Assembly: GCF_049647105.1 (NCBI RefSeq)
Contig: NZ_JBARWZ010000015.1
Span: 12,202-76,201 of the forward strand
Source of the DNA: Actinophytocola sp049647105
GTDB lineage: Bacteria > Actinomycetota > Actinomycetes > Mycobacteriales > Pseudonocardiaceae
Length of the DNA: 64,000 nt
Direction of reading: 5' to 3'
In this document: positions 44,813 to 53,692 of the stretch, piece after piece
Numbering within the stretch: position 1 is the stretch's first letter
How the letters are laid out: each line of letters starts with the position of its first letter
The notes under the pieces: model-generated
What the model was told of the DNA's origin: nothing
What the model saw: only the letters and a program-made list of their open reading frames with translations
Databases searched by the model: none
Position numbers and translations under genes: made by a program

Positions 44813-45514
44813 GTGACGAAGCCTGGCAATTCGGACCCAGCGGAGCCCAACGCCGACAAGGCTGTGCCAGAACAAGCCGTGCCGGACACAGCAGTGCCGG
44901 ACGAGGACACCACGTCCTCGCTGGCCCCCGACCCGGTCGAGCCGGAACCCGCGCCGAAGCCCAAGGCCAGGCCCGCGGTGGAGAAGGCGCCAGTGGAGAA
45001 GGCGCCGCCCATCCCGGCCGACGAGCCCGTCATGCCCACCGCTCGCGAGGCGGCCGCGCGGACGCGGGCCGGGCGCCGCTTCGACGAGCCGGCGCCGCGC
45101 ACGCTGCGCATCTCGTTCTACTTCTTCGTCGCGTCCGGCCTGATCTGGCTCGTCAGCATGGTCGCGTCGATGATCTACAAGCAGGACATCATCGACGCCG
45201 AGATCGAGCGGAACACCGACCCGAAGCTGTCCCCGGAACAGATCACGAACGGCGTCACGCAGATCCTGTGGATCGTGCTCATCGCGGCCGTCACGTTCAC
45301 CGTGTTCCTCGCCCTGTTCGGCTACAAGGCCACCGAGGGCACCCGCCGCGCCCGCACGCTCGTCACGATCTTCAGCGCCGTGCTCATCCTGTTCCACCTG
45401 CTCCTCAACGGCACGCCCCCCGGCATCCTGTCCGCCATGTTCGCCATCGTCGGCCTCGCACTCCTGTGGTCGCCGTCGGCACGCAGGTACTTCCCGGCGC
45501 GCGAGCTCCGATGA
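44813..45514 (+). CDS. Membrane protein with disordered N-terminus (Rv0513-like position)
   Basis: The protein has 233 residues. Residues 1-95 are Pro/Glu/Ala-rich and disordered; four membrane helices follow (about 101-120, 145-167, 178-196 and 200-218). There is no recognised domain. GTG 44813 was chosen because the frame upstream lies in hemB. The stop overlaps the next gene (ATGA). It resembles the small membrane genes after hemB in mycobacteria; the role is unknown. Confidence 0.7.
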   Translation: MTKPGNSDPAEPNADKAVPEQAVPDTAVPDEDTTSSLAPDPVEPEPAPKPKARPAVEKAPVEKAPPIPADEPVMPTAREAAARTRAGRRFDEPAPRTLRISFYFFVASGLIWLVSMVASMIYKQDIIDAEIERNTDPKLSPEQITNGVTQILWIVLIAAVTFTVFLALFGYKATEGTRRARTLVTIFSAVLILFHLLLNGTPPGILSAMFAIVGLALLWSPSARRYFPARELR

Positions 45515-45948
45515 CCGACGGGCCGGTTCTCTACGCGGAACCCGGTTCGAGCCGGTGGCCGTTGTTGTGGGGACCGGCGTTCGCCGGCGTCGGCGCGGGG
45601 GTCGAGGCGCTGTCCGGGCCGGTCCACACGGTCGCGTGGCTGGTCGTCGGCCTCGCGTTGTTCGGCGTGTTCGCGTTGTGGGTCAACGTGCGGCGCAAGG
45701 TGTACCGGGTCGAGCTGACCCCGGTGACCCTGCGGCAGGGCCGGGAAGACCTGGCGGTCAAGGACATCGCGAAGGTCACCGACGTGGGTGCCGCGCCGGG
45801 CGCGAAGATCCTCGGCGGCGGCTGGTCGGTCCCACGCAAGACCTACGAGGTCCCGCTCCGCCTCGACGACGACAGCACCGTCCTCGCGTGGGCCCGCGAC
45901 GACGACGCCCTGAAAGCCGCCATCGTCCGTCTCGTAGAGGAAGATTGA
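45511..45948 (+). CDS. Two-helix membrane protein, DUF3093-like
   Basis: The 145-residue protein has two adjacent membrane helices (about 18-35 and 40-60). A cytosolic beta-rich domain follows (YRVELTPVTLRQGREDLAVKD, then YEVPLRLDDDSTVLAWARD) that resembles a small PH-like module. The family assignment is tentative. ATG 45511 overlaps the upstream stop, indicating coupling. Confidence 0.6.
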   Translation: MTDGPVLYAEPGSSRWPLLWGPAFAGVGAGVEALSGPVHTVAWLVVGLALFGVFALWVNVRRKVYRVELTPVTLRQGREDLAVKDIAKVTDVGAAPGAKILGGGWSVPRKTYEVPLRLDDDSTVLAWARDDDALKAAIVRLVEED

Positions 45949-45952
45949 CGCC

Positions 45953-46477
45953 GTGAGCTTGCCGCCCCCGCCTCCCCTGCCACCCTCGGACGGCCCGATC
46001 GTCCGGCCCAAGGCCGTCGAGTCGGCGTACCACGCGGTACTCGCGAGCATCGTCATCAGCGCACTCGGCACGGTCTTCACCGTCCTGCTCGACAAGGCCC
46101 TCCTGACCAGCATGGTCAGGGAGATGATGGCCGGCCTCCCCGAGGACCAGCGCGGCAACGTGAGCGGCACCGTCGGCGCGTTCCAGGTCATCCTCGGGTT
46201 CAGTATCGCGATCTTCGCCGGTCTCATGCTGCTGTTCGCGGTGAAGATGCGCACCGGAAGGAACTGGGCCCGGATCGTGCTCACCGCCTACACGGGTGTC
46301 GGCGTGTGGAGCTTCCTGTCGGCCATGGCGTCCAGCGGCGCCGAGCTGGAGCTCATGTGGAGCCTCGCCGACGTCGCGTTCGGCGTCACCGCCGTGGTTT
46401 ACATGTTCCGCCCCGAGTCGACCAGGTACTTCGCCGAGTACAAGCAGCGCCGCCTGCGGGCCCGGCAGCGACCGTGA
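45953..46477 (+). CDS. Four-helix membrane protein
   Basis: The 174-residue protein has a Pro-rich leader (SLPPPPPLPPSDGP) followed by four membrane helices (about 24-46, 74-98, 105-122 and 132-152) and a basic C-terminal tail. The function is unknown. The start GTG is 4 bp after the preceding stop, so it is part of the same transcript. Confidence 0.65.
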   Translation: MSLPPPPPLPPSDGPIVRPKAVESAYHAVLASIVISALGTVFTVLLDKALLTSMVREMMAGLPEDQRGNVSGTVGAFQVILGFSIAIFAGLMLLFAVKMRTGRNWARIVLTAYTGVGVWSFLSAMASSGAELELMWSLADVAFGVTAVVYMFRPESTRYFAEYKQRRLRARQRP

Positions 46478-46490
46478 GAAGGTAGTCGGC

Positions 46491-46811
46491 GTGACCGCTG
46501 CCACCGACGAGCTCGTCGCTCCGCCGCCGACCGAGCCAGGCAGGCTGAACACGCCGTGGCGCGGGTTGATCGCGCTGGCCGAACTGGTCGTCGCCGGGAT
46601 CGCCGTGTGGTTCGCGTTCGACGTCTGGCCCCTCGGCATCGCGAAGATCGTCGAGCGCTACCCCGACGGCATCGTGCTCGAGTCGACCCGCTGGGTGGGC
46701 GGCTGGATGGCGCTCGCGATCCTGCTGGGCACCGTCGCGGCTGTGCTCGTCGTCGACGCCGTGCGGCAGGTGGCGCTCGCGGTCCGTACCCGTCCGGAGC
46801 GCGAGAAATAG
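46491..46811 (+). CDS. Two-helix small membrane protein
   Basis: The 106-residue protein has helices at about 25-45 and 70-92 and a charged C-terminus. GTG 46491 is preceded by GAGAAGGTAG. It is the fourth consecutive small membrane-protein gene between hemB and hemL. The function is unknown. Confidence 0.6.
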   Translation: MTAATDELVAPPPTEPGRLNTPWRGLIALAELVVAGIAVWFAFDVWPLGIAKIVERYPDGIVLESTRWVGGWMALAILLGTVAAVLVVDAVRQVALAVRTRPEREK

Positions 46812-46852
46812 CCCGTACGAAGCGCGGAAGATAGCGATGTAAGACTGGGACC

Positions 46853-48154
46853 GTGACGACTGAGCAGTCTCGGGCCCTCTTCGCACGCGCCCAATCAGTG
46901 ACCCCGGGTGGCGTGAACTCCCCGGTGCGCGCCTTCCAGGCGGTCGGCGGCACCCCTCGGTTCATGGTCCGCGGCGAAGGCGCCTACTTGTGGGACGCCG
47001 ACGGCAACCGTTACGTCGACCTCGTCTCATCGTGGGGCCCGATGATCCACGGGCACGCGCACCCGCCGATCGTCGAGGCAGTGCGGGCGGCCGCGGTGTC
47101 CGGCCTGTCCTTCGGCACCCCGACCTCGGGCGAGATCGACCTCGCCGAGGAGATCATCGGCCGGGTCGGCCCGGTCGAGCGGGTGCGGCTGGTGAACTCC
47201 GGCACCGAGGCCACCATGAGCGCGATCCGCCTCGCGCGTGGCTTCACCGGCCGGTCCAAGATCGTCAAGTTCGCTGGCTGCTACCACGGGCACGTCGACG
47301 CGCTGCTCGCCGAGGCGGGCTCCGGTGTCGCCACGTTCGCGCTGCCCAACTCGCCGGGTGTCACCGGCGCACAGGCAGGCGACACGGTCGTCCTGCCCTA
47401 CAACGACCTCGACGCCGTCCGTGCCGCGTTCGCCGAGCACGGCGCCGAGATCGCCGCGGTGATCACCGAGGCCGCGCCGGGCAACATGGGCGCCGTCCCA
47501 CCCGTCGCCGGCTTCAACGATGGCCTGCGGGAGATCGCCACCCAGCACGGCGCGCTGCTCGTGATGGACGAGGTGATGACCGGCTTCCGCGTGTCGGGCG
47601 CCGGCTGGTTCGGCATCGACGCGGTGCCCGGCGACCTCTACACGTTCGGCAAGGTCATGTCCGGCGGGCTGCCCGCGGCTGCCTTCGGCGGCCGCGCGGA
47701 CGTGATGGCGCACCTCGCACCCGCCGGGCCGGTGTACCAGGCGGGCACGCTGTCGGGGAACCCCGTCGCGGTGGCCGCTGGCCTCGCGTCGCTGCGCGAG
47801 GCGACGCCCGGCACCTACCGCGCGCTCGACGCCAACGCCGCCCGGCTCGGCACCATGATCGGGGAGGAGCTGTCCTCGGCCGGGGTCGCCCACCACGTGC
47901 AGTTCGCTGGCAACCTGGTGAGCGTGTTCTTCACCGAGTCGCCGGTGCGGAACTTCACCGAGGCCAAGGCGTCGGACACCGGCAGGTTCCCCGCGTTCTT
48001 CCACGCGCTGCTGGACGGCGGCGTGTACGCGCCGCCGAGCGCGTTCGAGGCGTGGTTCGTCAACGCCGCGATGGACGACGACGCGTTCGAGATCATCGGT
48101 GCGGCACTACCCTCGGCCGCGCGGGCAGCCGCCGCTTCTGAGGGGGACAAGTGA
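46853..48154 (+). CDS. hemL: Glutamate-1-semialdehyde 2,1-aminomutase HemL
   Basis: The PLP enzyme converts glutamate-1-semialdehyde to 5-aminolevulinate, the step after HemA. The 433-residue class III aminotransferase fold has NSGTEATMSAIRLAR, the PLP-binding VMDEVMTGFR and the Schiff-base Lys about 267 in TFGKVMSGG. GTG 46853 has TAAGAC 7 bp upstream, a possible leaderless promoter. The stop overlaps the phosphatase gene (GTGA), linking haem synthesis to the cytochrome c maturation genes. Confidence 0.97.
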   Translation: MTTEQSRALFARAQSVTPGGVNSPVRAFQAVGGTPRFMVRGEGAYLWDADGNRYVDLVSSWGPMIHGHAHPPIVEAVRAAAVSGLSFGTPTSGEIDLAEEIIGRVGPVERVRLVNSGTEATMSAIRLARGFTGRSKIVKFAGCYHGHVDALLAEAGSGVATFALPNSPGVTGAQAGDTVVLPYNDLDAVRAAFAEHGAEIAAVITEAAPGNMGAVPPVAGFNDGLREIATQHGALLVMDEVMTGFRVSGAGWFGIDAVPGDLYTFGKVMSGGLPAAAFGGRADVMAHLAPAGPVYQAGTLSGNPVAVAAGLASLREATPGTYRALDANAARLGTMIGEELSSAGVAHHVQFAGNLVSVFFTESPVRNFTEAKASDTGRFPAFFHALLDGGVYAPPSAFEAWFVNAAMDDDAFEIIGAALPSAARAAAASEGDK

Positions 48155-48783
48155 GTACGCGGACGGTCGTACACCTGTTGCGGCACGGGGAGGTGCACAA
48201 CCCGACGGGTGTCCTCTACGGCCGCCTCGAGGGCTTCAAGCTGTCCGAGCTGGGGCAGCGGCAGGCACTGACCGTGGCCGAGCACCTTGCGGGCAACGAC
48301 ATCACGCACGTGGTCGCGTCGCCGCTGCAGCGTGCGCAGGAGACCTCGCGCCCGATCGTCGACTCGCACCAGCTCGACCTCGCCACCGACGAGCAGCTGA
48401 TCGAGGCTGCCAACGTCTTCGAGGGCCTGCGTGTGTCGATCGGCGACGGTGCGCTGCGCTCGCCGCGCCACTGGCCGCACATGCACAACCCGTTCCTGCC
48501 GTCGTGGGGTGAGCCGTACCTCCAGATCGCCCGGCGCATGCTCGGCGCCGTGTACCGCGCCCGCGCGGAGGCGGAAGGCCACGAGGCGGTGTGCGTTTCA
48601 CACCAGCTGCCGATCTGGACGCTGCGCCGCTTCCTGGAGGGCAAGCGCCTGTGGCACGACCCGAGGCGGCGCCAGTGCTCACTGGCGTCGTTGACGAGCC
48701 TCATGTTCGACAACGAGAGCCTGGTGGCGATCCGGTACCGCGAGCCGGCCGGCGCCAGCAGCCCGACGGTGACCGGCGCATGA
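48151..48783 (+). CDS. Histidine phosphatase-family protein (Rv0525-like)
   Basis: The 210-residue histidine phosphatase superfamily member has LLRHGEVHNP with the catalytic His, SPLQRAQETS, and the second His in CVSHQLPIW. The substrate is unknown. It sits between hemL and the TlpA-like gene and overlaps both (GTGA and ATGA), as in M. tuberculosis. Confidence 0.9.
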   Translation: MSTRTVVHLLRHGEVHNPTGVLYGRLEGFKLSELGQRQALTVAEHLAGNDITHVVASPLQRAQETSRPIVDSHQLDLATDEQLIEAANVFEGLRVSIGDGALRSPRHWPHMHNPFLPSWGEPYLQIARRMLGAVYRARAEAEGHEAVCVSHQLPIWTLRRFLEGKRLWHDPRRRQCSLASLTSLMFDNESLVAIRYREPAGASSPTVTGA

Positions 48784-49358
48784 AACGCGTCGCCCTGCTT
48801 CTTGCCGCGCTGCTGGTGGTCGCGGGCTGCTCCACCGGCACCGACGCGGTCGCCACCGGCACGGAGTTCAACTTCGTCAGCCCCGGCGGCGAGACCGACA
48901 TCACCTACGAGGGCGACGAGCGCCAGCGGATCCCCGAGATGCGGGGTGACTCCCTTCTGGAGGAGGGCACGGAGATCACGCTGTCCTCGTACGAGGGCAA
49001 GGTCGTCGTGCTGAACATCTGGGGCGCGTGGTGCCCGCCGTGCCGTCGCGAGGCAGCGCAGCTGCAGAAGGTGCACGAGGACTACGAGGACAAGGACGTG
49101 CAGGTCCTCGGCATCGACTTCCGCGACGAACAACGCAGCGCCGCCGCCGACTTCATGCGTGACTCCGGCCTCACCTACCCGTCGATCTACGACCCGCCCG
49201 GCCGGTCGCTGCTGCCGCTCAAGGGCTACCCGAGGGCGACCGTCCCGTCGACGATCGTGCTCGACAAACAGCACCGGGTGGCCGCGGTCTTCCTGCGTGA
49301 CCTGCTTGCCGAGGACCTGACGCCGCTGATCGACAGGCTTCTGGCCGAGAAGTCTTGA
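48780..49358 (+). CDS. TlpA/ResA-like thioredoxin lipoprotein
   Basis: The 192-residue membrane-tethered thiol-disulfide oxidoreductase has a signal peptide with lipobox VVAGC (lipidated Cys17), a thioredoxin fold with WCPPC (84-88) and the cis-Pro loop ATVPSTIV. It should keep apocytochrome c haem-binding cysteines reduced outside the membrane, taking electrons from CcdA encoded next. ATG 48780 overlaps the phosphatase stop. Confidence 0.92.
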   Translation: MKRVALLLAALLVVAGCSTGTDAVATGTEFNFVSPGGETDITYEGDERQRIPEMRGDSLLEEGTEITLSSYEGKVVVLNIWGAWCPPCRREAAQLQKVHEDYEDKDVQVLGIDFRDEQRSAAADFMRDSGLTYPSIYDPPGRSLLPLKGYPRATVPSTIVLDKQHRVAAVFLRDLLAEDLTPLIDRLLAEKS

Positions 49359-49410
49359 CAGCCGCCCGAGCGCACCCACCCCGTCCCAAGTAGGACCTAG
49401 GTCCCACGCT

Positions 49411-49416
49411 TACCCT
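49411..49416 (+). promoter_or_regulatory. -10 element TACCCT, leaderless arrangement
   Basis: The hexamer ends 7 bp before GTG 49424, so ccdA-resB-ccsB may have its own leaderless promoter. Confidence 0.5.
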
Positions 49417-49423
49417 GGTCGCC

Positions 49424-50176
49424 GTGGACCCGACCGCCATCGCCATGAGTGGGCCGCTCCTGCTGGCCGCGGGCGTCGCGCTGCTCGCGGGCCTGGTGTC
49501 CTTCGCGTCACCGTGCGTGGTCCCGCTGGTCCCCGGCTACCTGGCCTACCTCGCCGCGCTGGTCGGCGCGGACACCCCGGACGAGAACAACAAGAAGGCC
49601 AGGGTGCTCGGCGCCGTGGGCCTGTTCATCCTCGGGTTCACCGTCGTGTTCGCGGCCGGTGTCGGCGGCATCGTCTGGCTCGCCGACACGCTGCTGGTCA
49701 ACACGGAGGTGCTGCAGCGGGTCGGCGGCGTGGTGATCATCGCGCTGTCGCTCGTGTTCGTCGGCTTCATCCCCGGCATGCAACGCGACTTCCGCTTCCA
49801 CAAGGTCCCGCGCATGGGCCTCGCGGGCGCACCCGTCCTCGGCGCGATCTTCGGCCTCGGCTGGACGCCATGCATCGGCCCGACGCTGTCCGGTGTCATG
49901 GTCATCGCCGCGAGCACCGGCGGCACGGCGGCCCGCGGCTTCCTGCTGGTCGGTATCTACTGCCTCGGCCTCGGCATCCCGTTCCTCCTGATCGCGCTCG
50001 GCGCGCGCTGGACGGTCCGCACCAACGGCTGGCTGCGCCGCCACGCCCGCACCATCCAGCTCGTCGGCGGCGGGCTGCTGTTCGTCGTCGGCGTGCTGCT
50101 CGTGACGGGCCTGTGGGGCGAGTTGACGTCCTGGCTCAAGTACACCGTGGTCACGAACACGGAGCTGCCCCTGTGA
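49424..50176 (+). CDS. ccdA: Cytochrome c biogenesis protein CcdA
   Basis: The 250-residue, six-helix membrane protein carries electrons from cytosolic thioredoxin to the outside. The two redox cysteines are in FASPCVVPLVPGY and GWTPCIGPTL, the diagnostic CcdA/DsbD motifs. A 65-bp gap separates it from the TlpA gene. The stop overlaps resB (GTGA). Confidence 0.96.
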   Translation: MDPTAIAMSGPLLLAAGVALLAGLVSFASPCVVPLVPGYLAYLAALVGADTPDENNKKARVLGAVGLFILGFTVVFAAGVGGIVWLADTLLVNTEVLQRVGGVVIIALSLVFVGFIPGMQRDFRFHKVPRMGLAGAPVLGAIFGLGWTPCIGPTLSGVMVIAASTGGTAARGFLLVGIYCLGLGIPFLLIALGARWTVRTNGWLRRHARTIQLVGGGLLFVVGVLLVTGLWGELTSWLKYTVVTNTELPL

Positions 50177-51747
50177 TCGCCTTCCTCCGCAACACGTGGC
50201 GCGGACTCACCTCCATGCGCACGGCGCTCGTGCTGCTGTTCCTCCTCGCCGTCGCGGCACTGCCGGGCGCGCTGCTGCCGCAGCGGTCGCTCAACACGCA
50301 GAAGGTCGACGAGTACATCGCGAGCCACGGCTGGTGGGGCGAGCTGCTCGGGCGCCTTGAGTTCTACAACGTCTACGGCAGCGTCTGGTTCTCCGCGATC
50401 TACCTGCTGCTGTTCGTCTCACTCGTCGGCTGCCTGCTGCCCCGCACCCTCGAGTACGCCCGCGCGCTGCGTGGCAAGCCGGTACTCACCCCGCGCAACC
50501 TCTCCCGCCTGCCGCACCACCGCGAGGCCACCACCACCGCCACGCCCGACGAGGTGATGGCGACGGCGAAGACACGGCTCAGGGGCTGGCGTCTCGTGGT
50601 GCGTGAGGAGGAGGACGGCGGCCGCAGCATCTCCGCCGAGCGCGGCTACCTGCGGGAGAGCGGCAACCTGGTCTTCCACTTCGCGATGCTCGGCCTGATC
50701 GTCGCGCTCGCCCTCGGCAAGATGTTCCAGTACGAGGGCCAGGTCATCGTCGGTGCCAACGGGTCGGAGTTCTGCAACATCGGCACCGCGGGCTACGACT
50801 CGTTCCGCCCCGGTCTGCGGGTCGACGGCACCGACCTGAACCCGTTCTGCGTGAAGGTCAACGGGTTCGACGCGCGGTTCCTGCCCTCCGGCCAGCCCGA
50901 CTACTACCGCGCCGACATCGAGTACCAGTCCGGCGCGGACCTCGACAACGGCACGTGGCGGCCGTACACGCTCGAGGTGAACTCCCCGCTGCGTACCGAG
51001 GGCGACCGGGTCTACCTGCTGAGCCACGGCTACGCGCCGACCTTCACCGTCACCTTCCCCGACGGCCAGACCCGCACCCAGACCATCCAGTGGCGCCCGG
51101 TCGACCAGCGCACGTACCTGTCCGAGGGCGCGACCAAGTTCGACCCGCCCGGCGTCACCGACCCCGTGGAGCGCCGCAAGCGCCAGCTGGCGATCACCGG
51201 CCTGCTCGCGCCGACCGCGGTGATGCACGACAACATCCTCACCTCCGGCTTCCCCGACCTTCGTGACCCGGCCGTCGCGGTCGACGTGCTGAAGGGCGAC
51301 CTCGGCAACGACTCCGGGCGCGGCCAGTCGATCTTCGCGGTCAACCAGGAGATGGTCGACTCCGGCCGGCTCGCGCGGGTCGCGCGGGAGAACCTGCGGC
51401 CGGGCGAGGCGATCACCCTCGACGATGGCACGAAGGTCAGCTTCGACGGCGTGCAGCGCTGGGTGTACCTGCAGATCTCGCACGACCCAGCGCAGGGTTG
51501 GGTGCTGGGCTTCGCCGTGCTGATCGTGTTCGGCCTCGTCACGTCGCTCGTGATCAAGCGGCGCAGGCTGTGGGTGCGTGCGCTGCCGGGTGAGGACGGC
51601 GGCGGTACCGTGCTTCTGCTCGGCGGTCTCGCCCGCACCGACCAGGCGGGATACGGCGAGGAGTTCGGCCGCGTGGCCGAGGAACTGCTCGCGGAGCTGT
51701 CCCCGCACGAAGAACGTGAAGGCGCCACCGCCTCGAGGGAGTCCTGA
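50173..51747 (+). CDS. resB: Cytochrome c biogenesis protein ResB (CcsB1 type)
   Basis: The 524-residue half of the System II haem-delivery and ligation complex has helices near residues 18-36, 73-92, 162-180 and 447-467, with a large external domain between the third and fourth. The GTG start overlaps the ccdA stop. The stop shares a base with the ccsB start (TGATG), the usual coupling of the two synthetase subunits. Confidence 0.94.
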   Translation: MIAFLRNTWRGLTSMRTALVLLFLLAVAALPGALLPQRSLNTQKVDEYIASHGWWGELLGRLEFYNVYGSVWFSAIYLLLFVSLVGCLLPRTLEYARALRGKPVLTPRNLSRLPHHREATTTATPDEVMATAKTRLRGWRLVVREEEDGGRSISAERGYLRESGNLVFHFAMLGLIVALALGKMFQYEGQVIVGANGSEFCNIGTAGYDSFRPGLRVDGTDLNPFCVKVNGFDARFLPSGQPDYYRADIEYQSGADLDNGTWRPYTLEVNSPLRTEGDRVYLLSHGYAPTFTVTFPDGQTRTQTIQWRPVDQRTYLSEGATKFDPPGVTDPVERRKRQLAITGLLAPTAVMHDNILTSGFPDLRDPAVAVDVLKGDLGNDSGRGQSIFAVNQEMVDSGRLARVARENLRPGEAITLDDGTKVSFDGVQRWVYLQISHDPAQGWVLGFAVLIVFGLVTSLVIKRRRLWVRALPGEDGGGTVLLLGGLARTDQAGYGEEFGRVAEELLAELSPHEEREGATASRES

Positions 51748-52688
51748 TGGTCATCGACGAGACGTTGTCCGGCTACAGCGACTGGTGCTACGGCATCGCC
51801 GTCGGCGCCTACGTCGTCGCGATGCTGTTCTACCTGTACGAGCAGGCCTTCGGGTACCGCGAGCGCACGGCGGCCAGGGAACTGGTCGCGGTCGGCGGCG
51901 GCGACACGCTCGTCGCGGAGCCGCCCGGCGAGTCCGGCGACTCGCCGTCCCGCACCGCCCGCGCCGTGCGCATCGGCAAGCTGGCCGTCTCACTCACGGC
52001 GTTCGGTGCGCTGCTGCACTTCGGCTCGCTGGTGCTGCGCGCGCTCGCGACGAGCCGCGCGCCGTGGGGCAACATGTACGAGTTCGGCGCCACGCTCTGC
52101 CTCGTGGCCGTGGGCACGTGGCTCGTGGTGCTGCGCAAGTACCCGGTCCGCCACCTCGGCGTGTGGGTGCTCCTTCCGGTCATCCTGCTGATGTTCCTCG
52201 GCGGTGTCGTCCTGTACACGACGGCCGCGCCGGTGCAGCCCGCGCTGCAGTCCTACTGGCTCGTGATCCACGTGTTCGCGATCGCGCTCGGCAGCGGCAT
52301 GGTGCTGGTACCCGGCGTGGTCAGCGTGCTGTACCTGCTGAAGGTCAGGAAGCCGGCGTGGTCCACCCGCCTGCCCGCCGCGGACGTGCTGGACCAGGTC
52401 GCCTACCGCACGACCGTGTTCGCGTTCCCGATCTACACCGCGGGCGTGGTCTTCGGCGCGATCTGGGCCGAGCAGTCGTGGGGCCGGTTCTGGGGCTGGG
52501 ACCCCAAGGAGACCGTGGCGTTCATCGCGTGGGTCGTCTTCGCGGCGTATCTGCACTCGCGGGCGACCGCGGGCTGGCGCGGCGGACGGGCGGCGGCGAT
52601 CAACATCGTGGGGTTCGCGGCCATGATCTTCAACCTGTTCTTCATCAACCTCGTAACGACCGGGTTGCATTCGTACTCGGGGGTTTGA
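51747..52688 (+). CDS. ccsB: Cytochrome c synthetase subunit CcsB (CcsA type)
   Basis: The 313-residue, eight-helix haem-handling protein has the WWD-type motif WGRFWGWDPKET and conserved His in WLVIHVFAIALG and LHSYSG. With ResB it attaches haem b to apocytochrome c outside the membrane. It has an extra loop (about 45-70, Gly/Ser/Glu-rich) after the first helix. It ends the maturation operon. Confidence 0.95.
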   Translation: MVIDETLSGYSDWCYGIAVGAYVVAMLFYLYEQAFGYRERTAARELVAVGGGDTLVAEPPGESGDSPSRTARAVRIGKLAVSLTAFGALLHFGSLVLRALATSRAPWGNMYEFGATLCLVAVGTWLVVLRKYPVRHLGVWVLLPVILLMFLGGVVLYTTAAPVQPALQSYWLVIHVFAIALGSGMVLVPGVVSVLYLLKVRKPAWSTRLPAADVLDQVAYRTTVFAFPIYTAGVVFGAIWAEQSWGRFWGWDPKETVAFIAWVVFAAYLHSRATAGWRGGRAAAINIVGFAAMIFNLFFINLVTTGLHSYSGV

Positions 52689-52749
52689 CCTCGACTGTTG
52701 GACAACCCGCGTTGTTATCAGTACTCTCCGCTGCGGGGTTCGCCGGGTT

Positions 52750-52765
52750 TCACCCATGTGGGTGA
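52750..52765. promoter_or_regulatory. 16-bp perfect palindrome before a TTG-started gene
   Basis: TCACCCATGTGGGTGA is fully self-complementary. It lies 25 bp upstream of the TTG start at 52791, in the expected 5' leader. It may be an operator or an RNA hairpin that limits ribosome access. Confidence 0.45.
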
Positions 52766-52790
52766 TGATCAACTGGGCCAGGAGGGCGTT

Positions 52791-53561
52791 TTGACGTACG
52801 CAGGTGCTTACGGTCGCGAAGAACCGTTGCCGATCGATCGGTTGCTCCGCCGTGAGAACCACCCACTGGGTGTTCGTCGCAGCGAGGCGACCAAGATCGC
52901 GACCGAAGAGGCAGAGGAAGCCGCGTCGGCCAACAAGCGCTGGACCTTCGGGGCCGCCGCCGGTGCGCTGCTCGTCGCGGGCACCTTCGCCGCGGGCGCG
53001 CTCGGCATCTCCGGTGGCGCCACCCCGGTCGCGGGCTCCGCGCCGGAACACGCCCCCGCGTCGCCCGGTCACAACCCCGGCAGCGGCTCCCCGGTCGTCG
53101 GCGCTCCCGCGCCCGGCAAGGACGACGCCAAGCAGAAGCCGCAGGACGCGCGCGCCGACCAGACCACGCCAGCGTCGGTAGGCGGTCCGGCCGCCGGCGC
53201 CCCCGTCGCCCCCGGCGCGGGGACGGACCAGGGTGGCAGCCAGAGCGGCGGCAGTGCCGGGACATCCGCTCCGGCGCCGACGCAGCCCGTCCAGCAGCAG
53301 CCCGTGCCCGCCCCGGCCCCCTCACCGGAGCAGCAGGGCGGTCTCGGCGGGGTGGTCACGCCAGTGACCGATGTCGTCGGCGGTGTGCTCACGCCGGTGA
53401 CCGACGTCGTCGGTGGCGTGCTCTCGCCGGTCACCGATCTGGTTGGCGGGGTCCTGTCGCCGATCACCGGCAGCAGCGCGGCATCGACGCAGAGTGCCCC
53501 CGCGCCGTCCGGCCCCGCGCTCACCATGATCAACCCGCTGGGTGACCTGCTCGGTGGCTGA
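52791..53561 (+). CDS. Single-pass membrane protein with 11-residue repeats
   Basis: The protein has 256 residues. It has a cytosolic segment with IDRLLRRENHPLGVRRSEA, one membrane helix (about 55-77), then a Pro/Ala/Gln-rich exported region ending in four 11-residue repeats of the form GGVLTPVTDVV. AGGAGG at 52780-52785 is 5 bp before a TTG, which decides the start; no ATG or GTG fits. The function is unknown. The repeats resemble hydrophobic cell-wall-spanning or self-associating segments. Confidence 0.7.
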   Translation: MTYAGAYGREEPLPIDRLLRRENHPLGVRRSEATKIATEEAEEAASANKRWTFGAAAGALLVAGTFAAGALGISGGATPVAGSAPEHAPASPGHNPGSGSPVVGAPAPGKDDAKQKPQDARADQTTPASVGGPAAGAPVAPGAGTDQGGSQSGGSAGTSAPAPTQPVQQQPVPAPAPSPEQQGGLGGVVTPVTDVVGGVLTPVTDVVGGVLSPVTDLVGGVLSPITGSSAASTQSAPAPSGPALTMINPLGDLLGG

Positions 53562-53692
53562 CGCCACCGGTCACCGATCCACCGGTTGCTGGTGCGAACA
53601 CCGGTAGGCCCCGTGTCGACGGTGCCGAGCACCTGCGACTACCGTCGCGTGCGGAGGCGGTCCAGGTCGGTGCTTTTGGGAGGAATCCAGCG

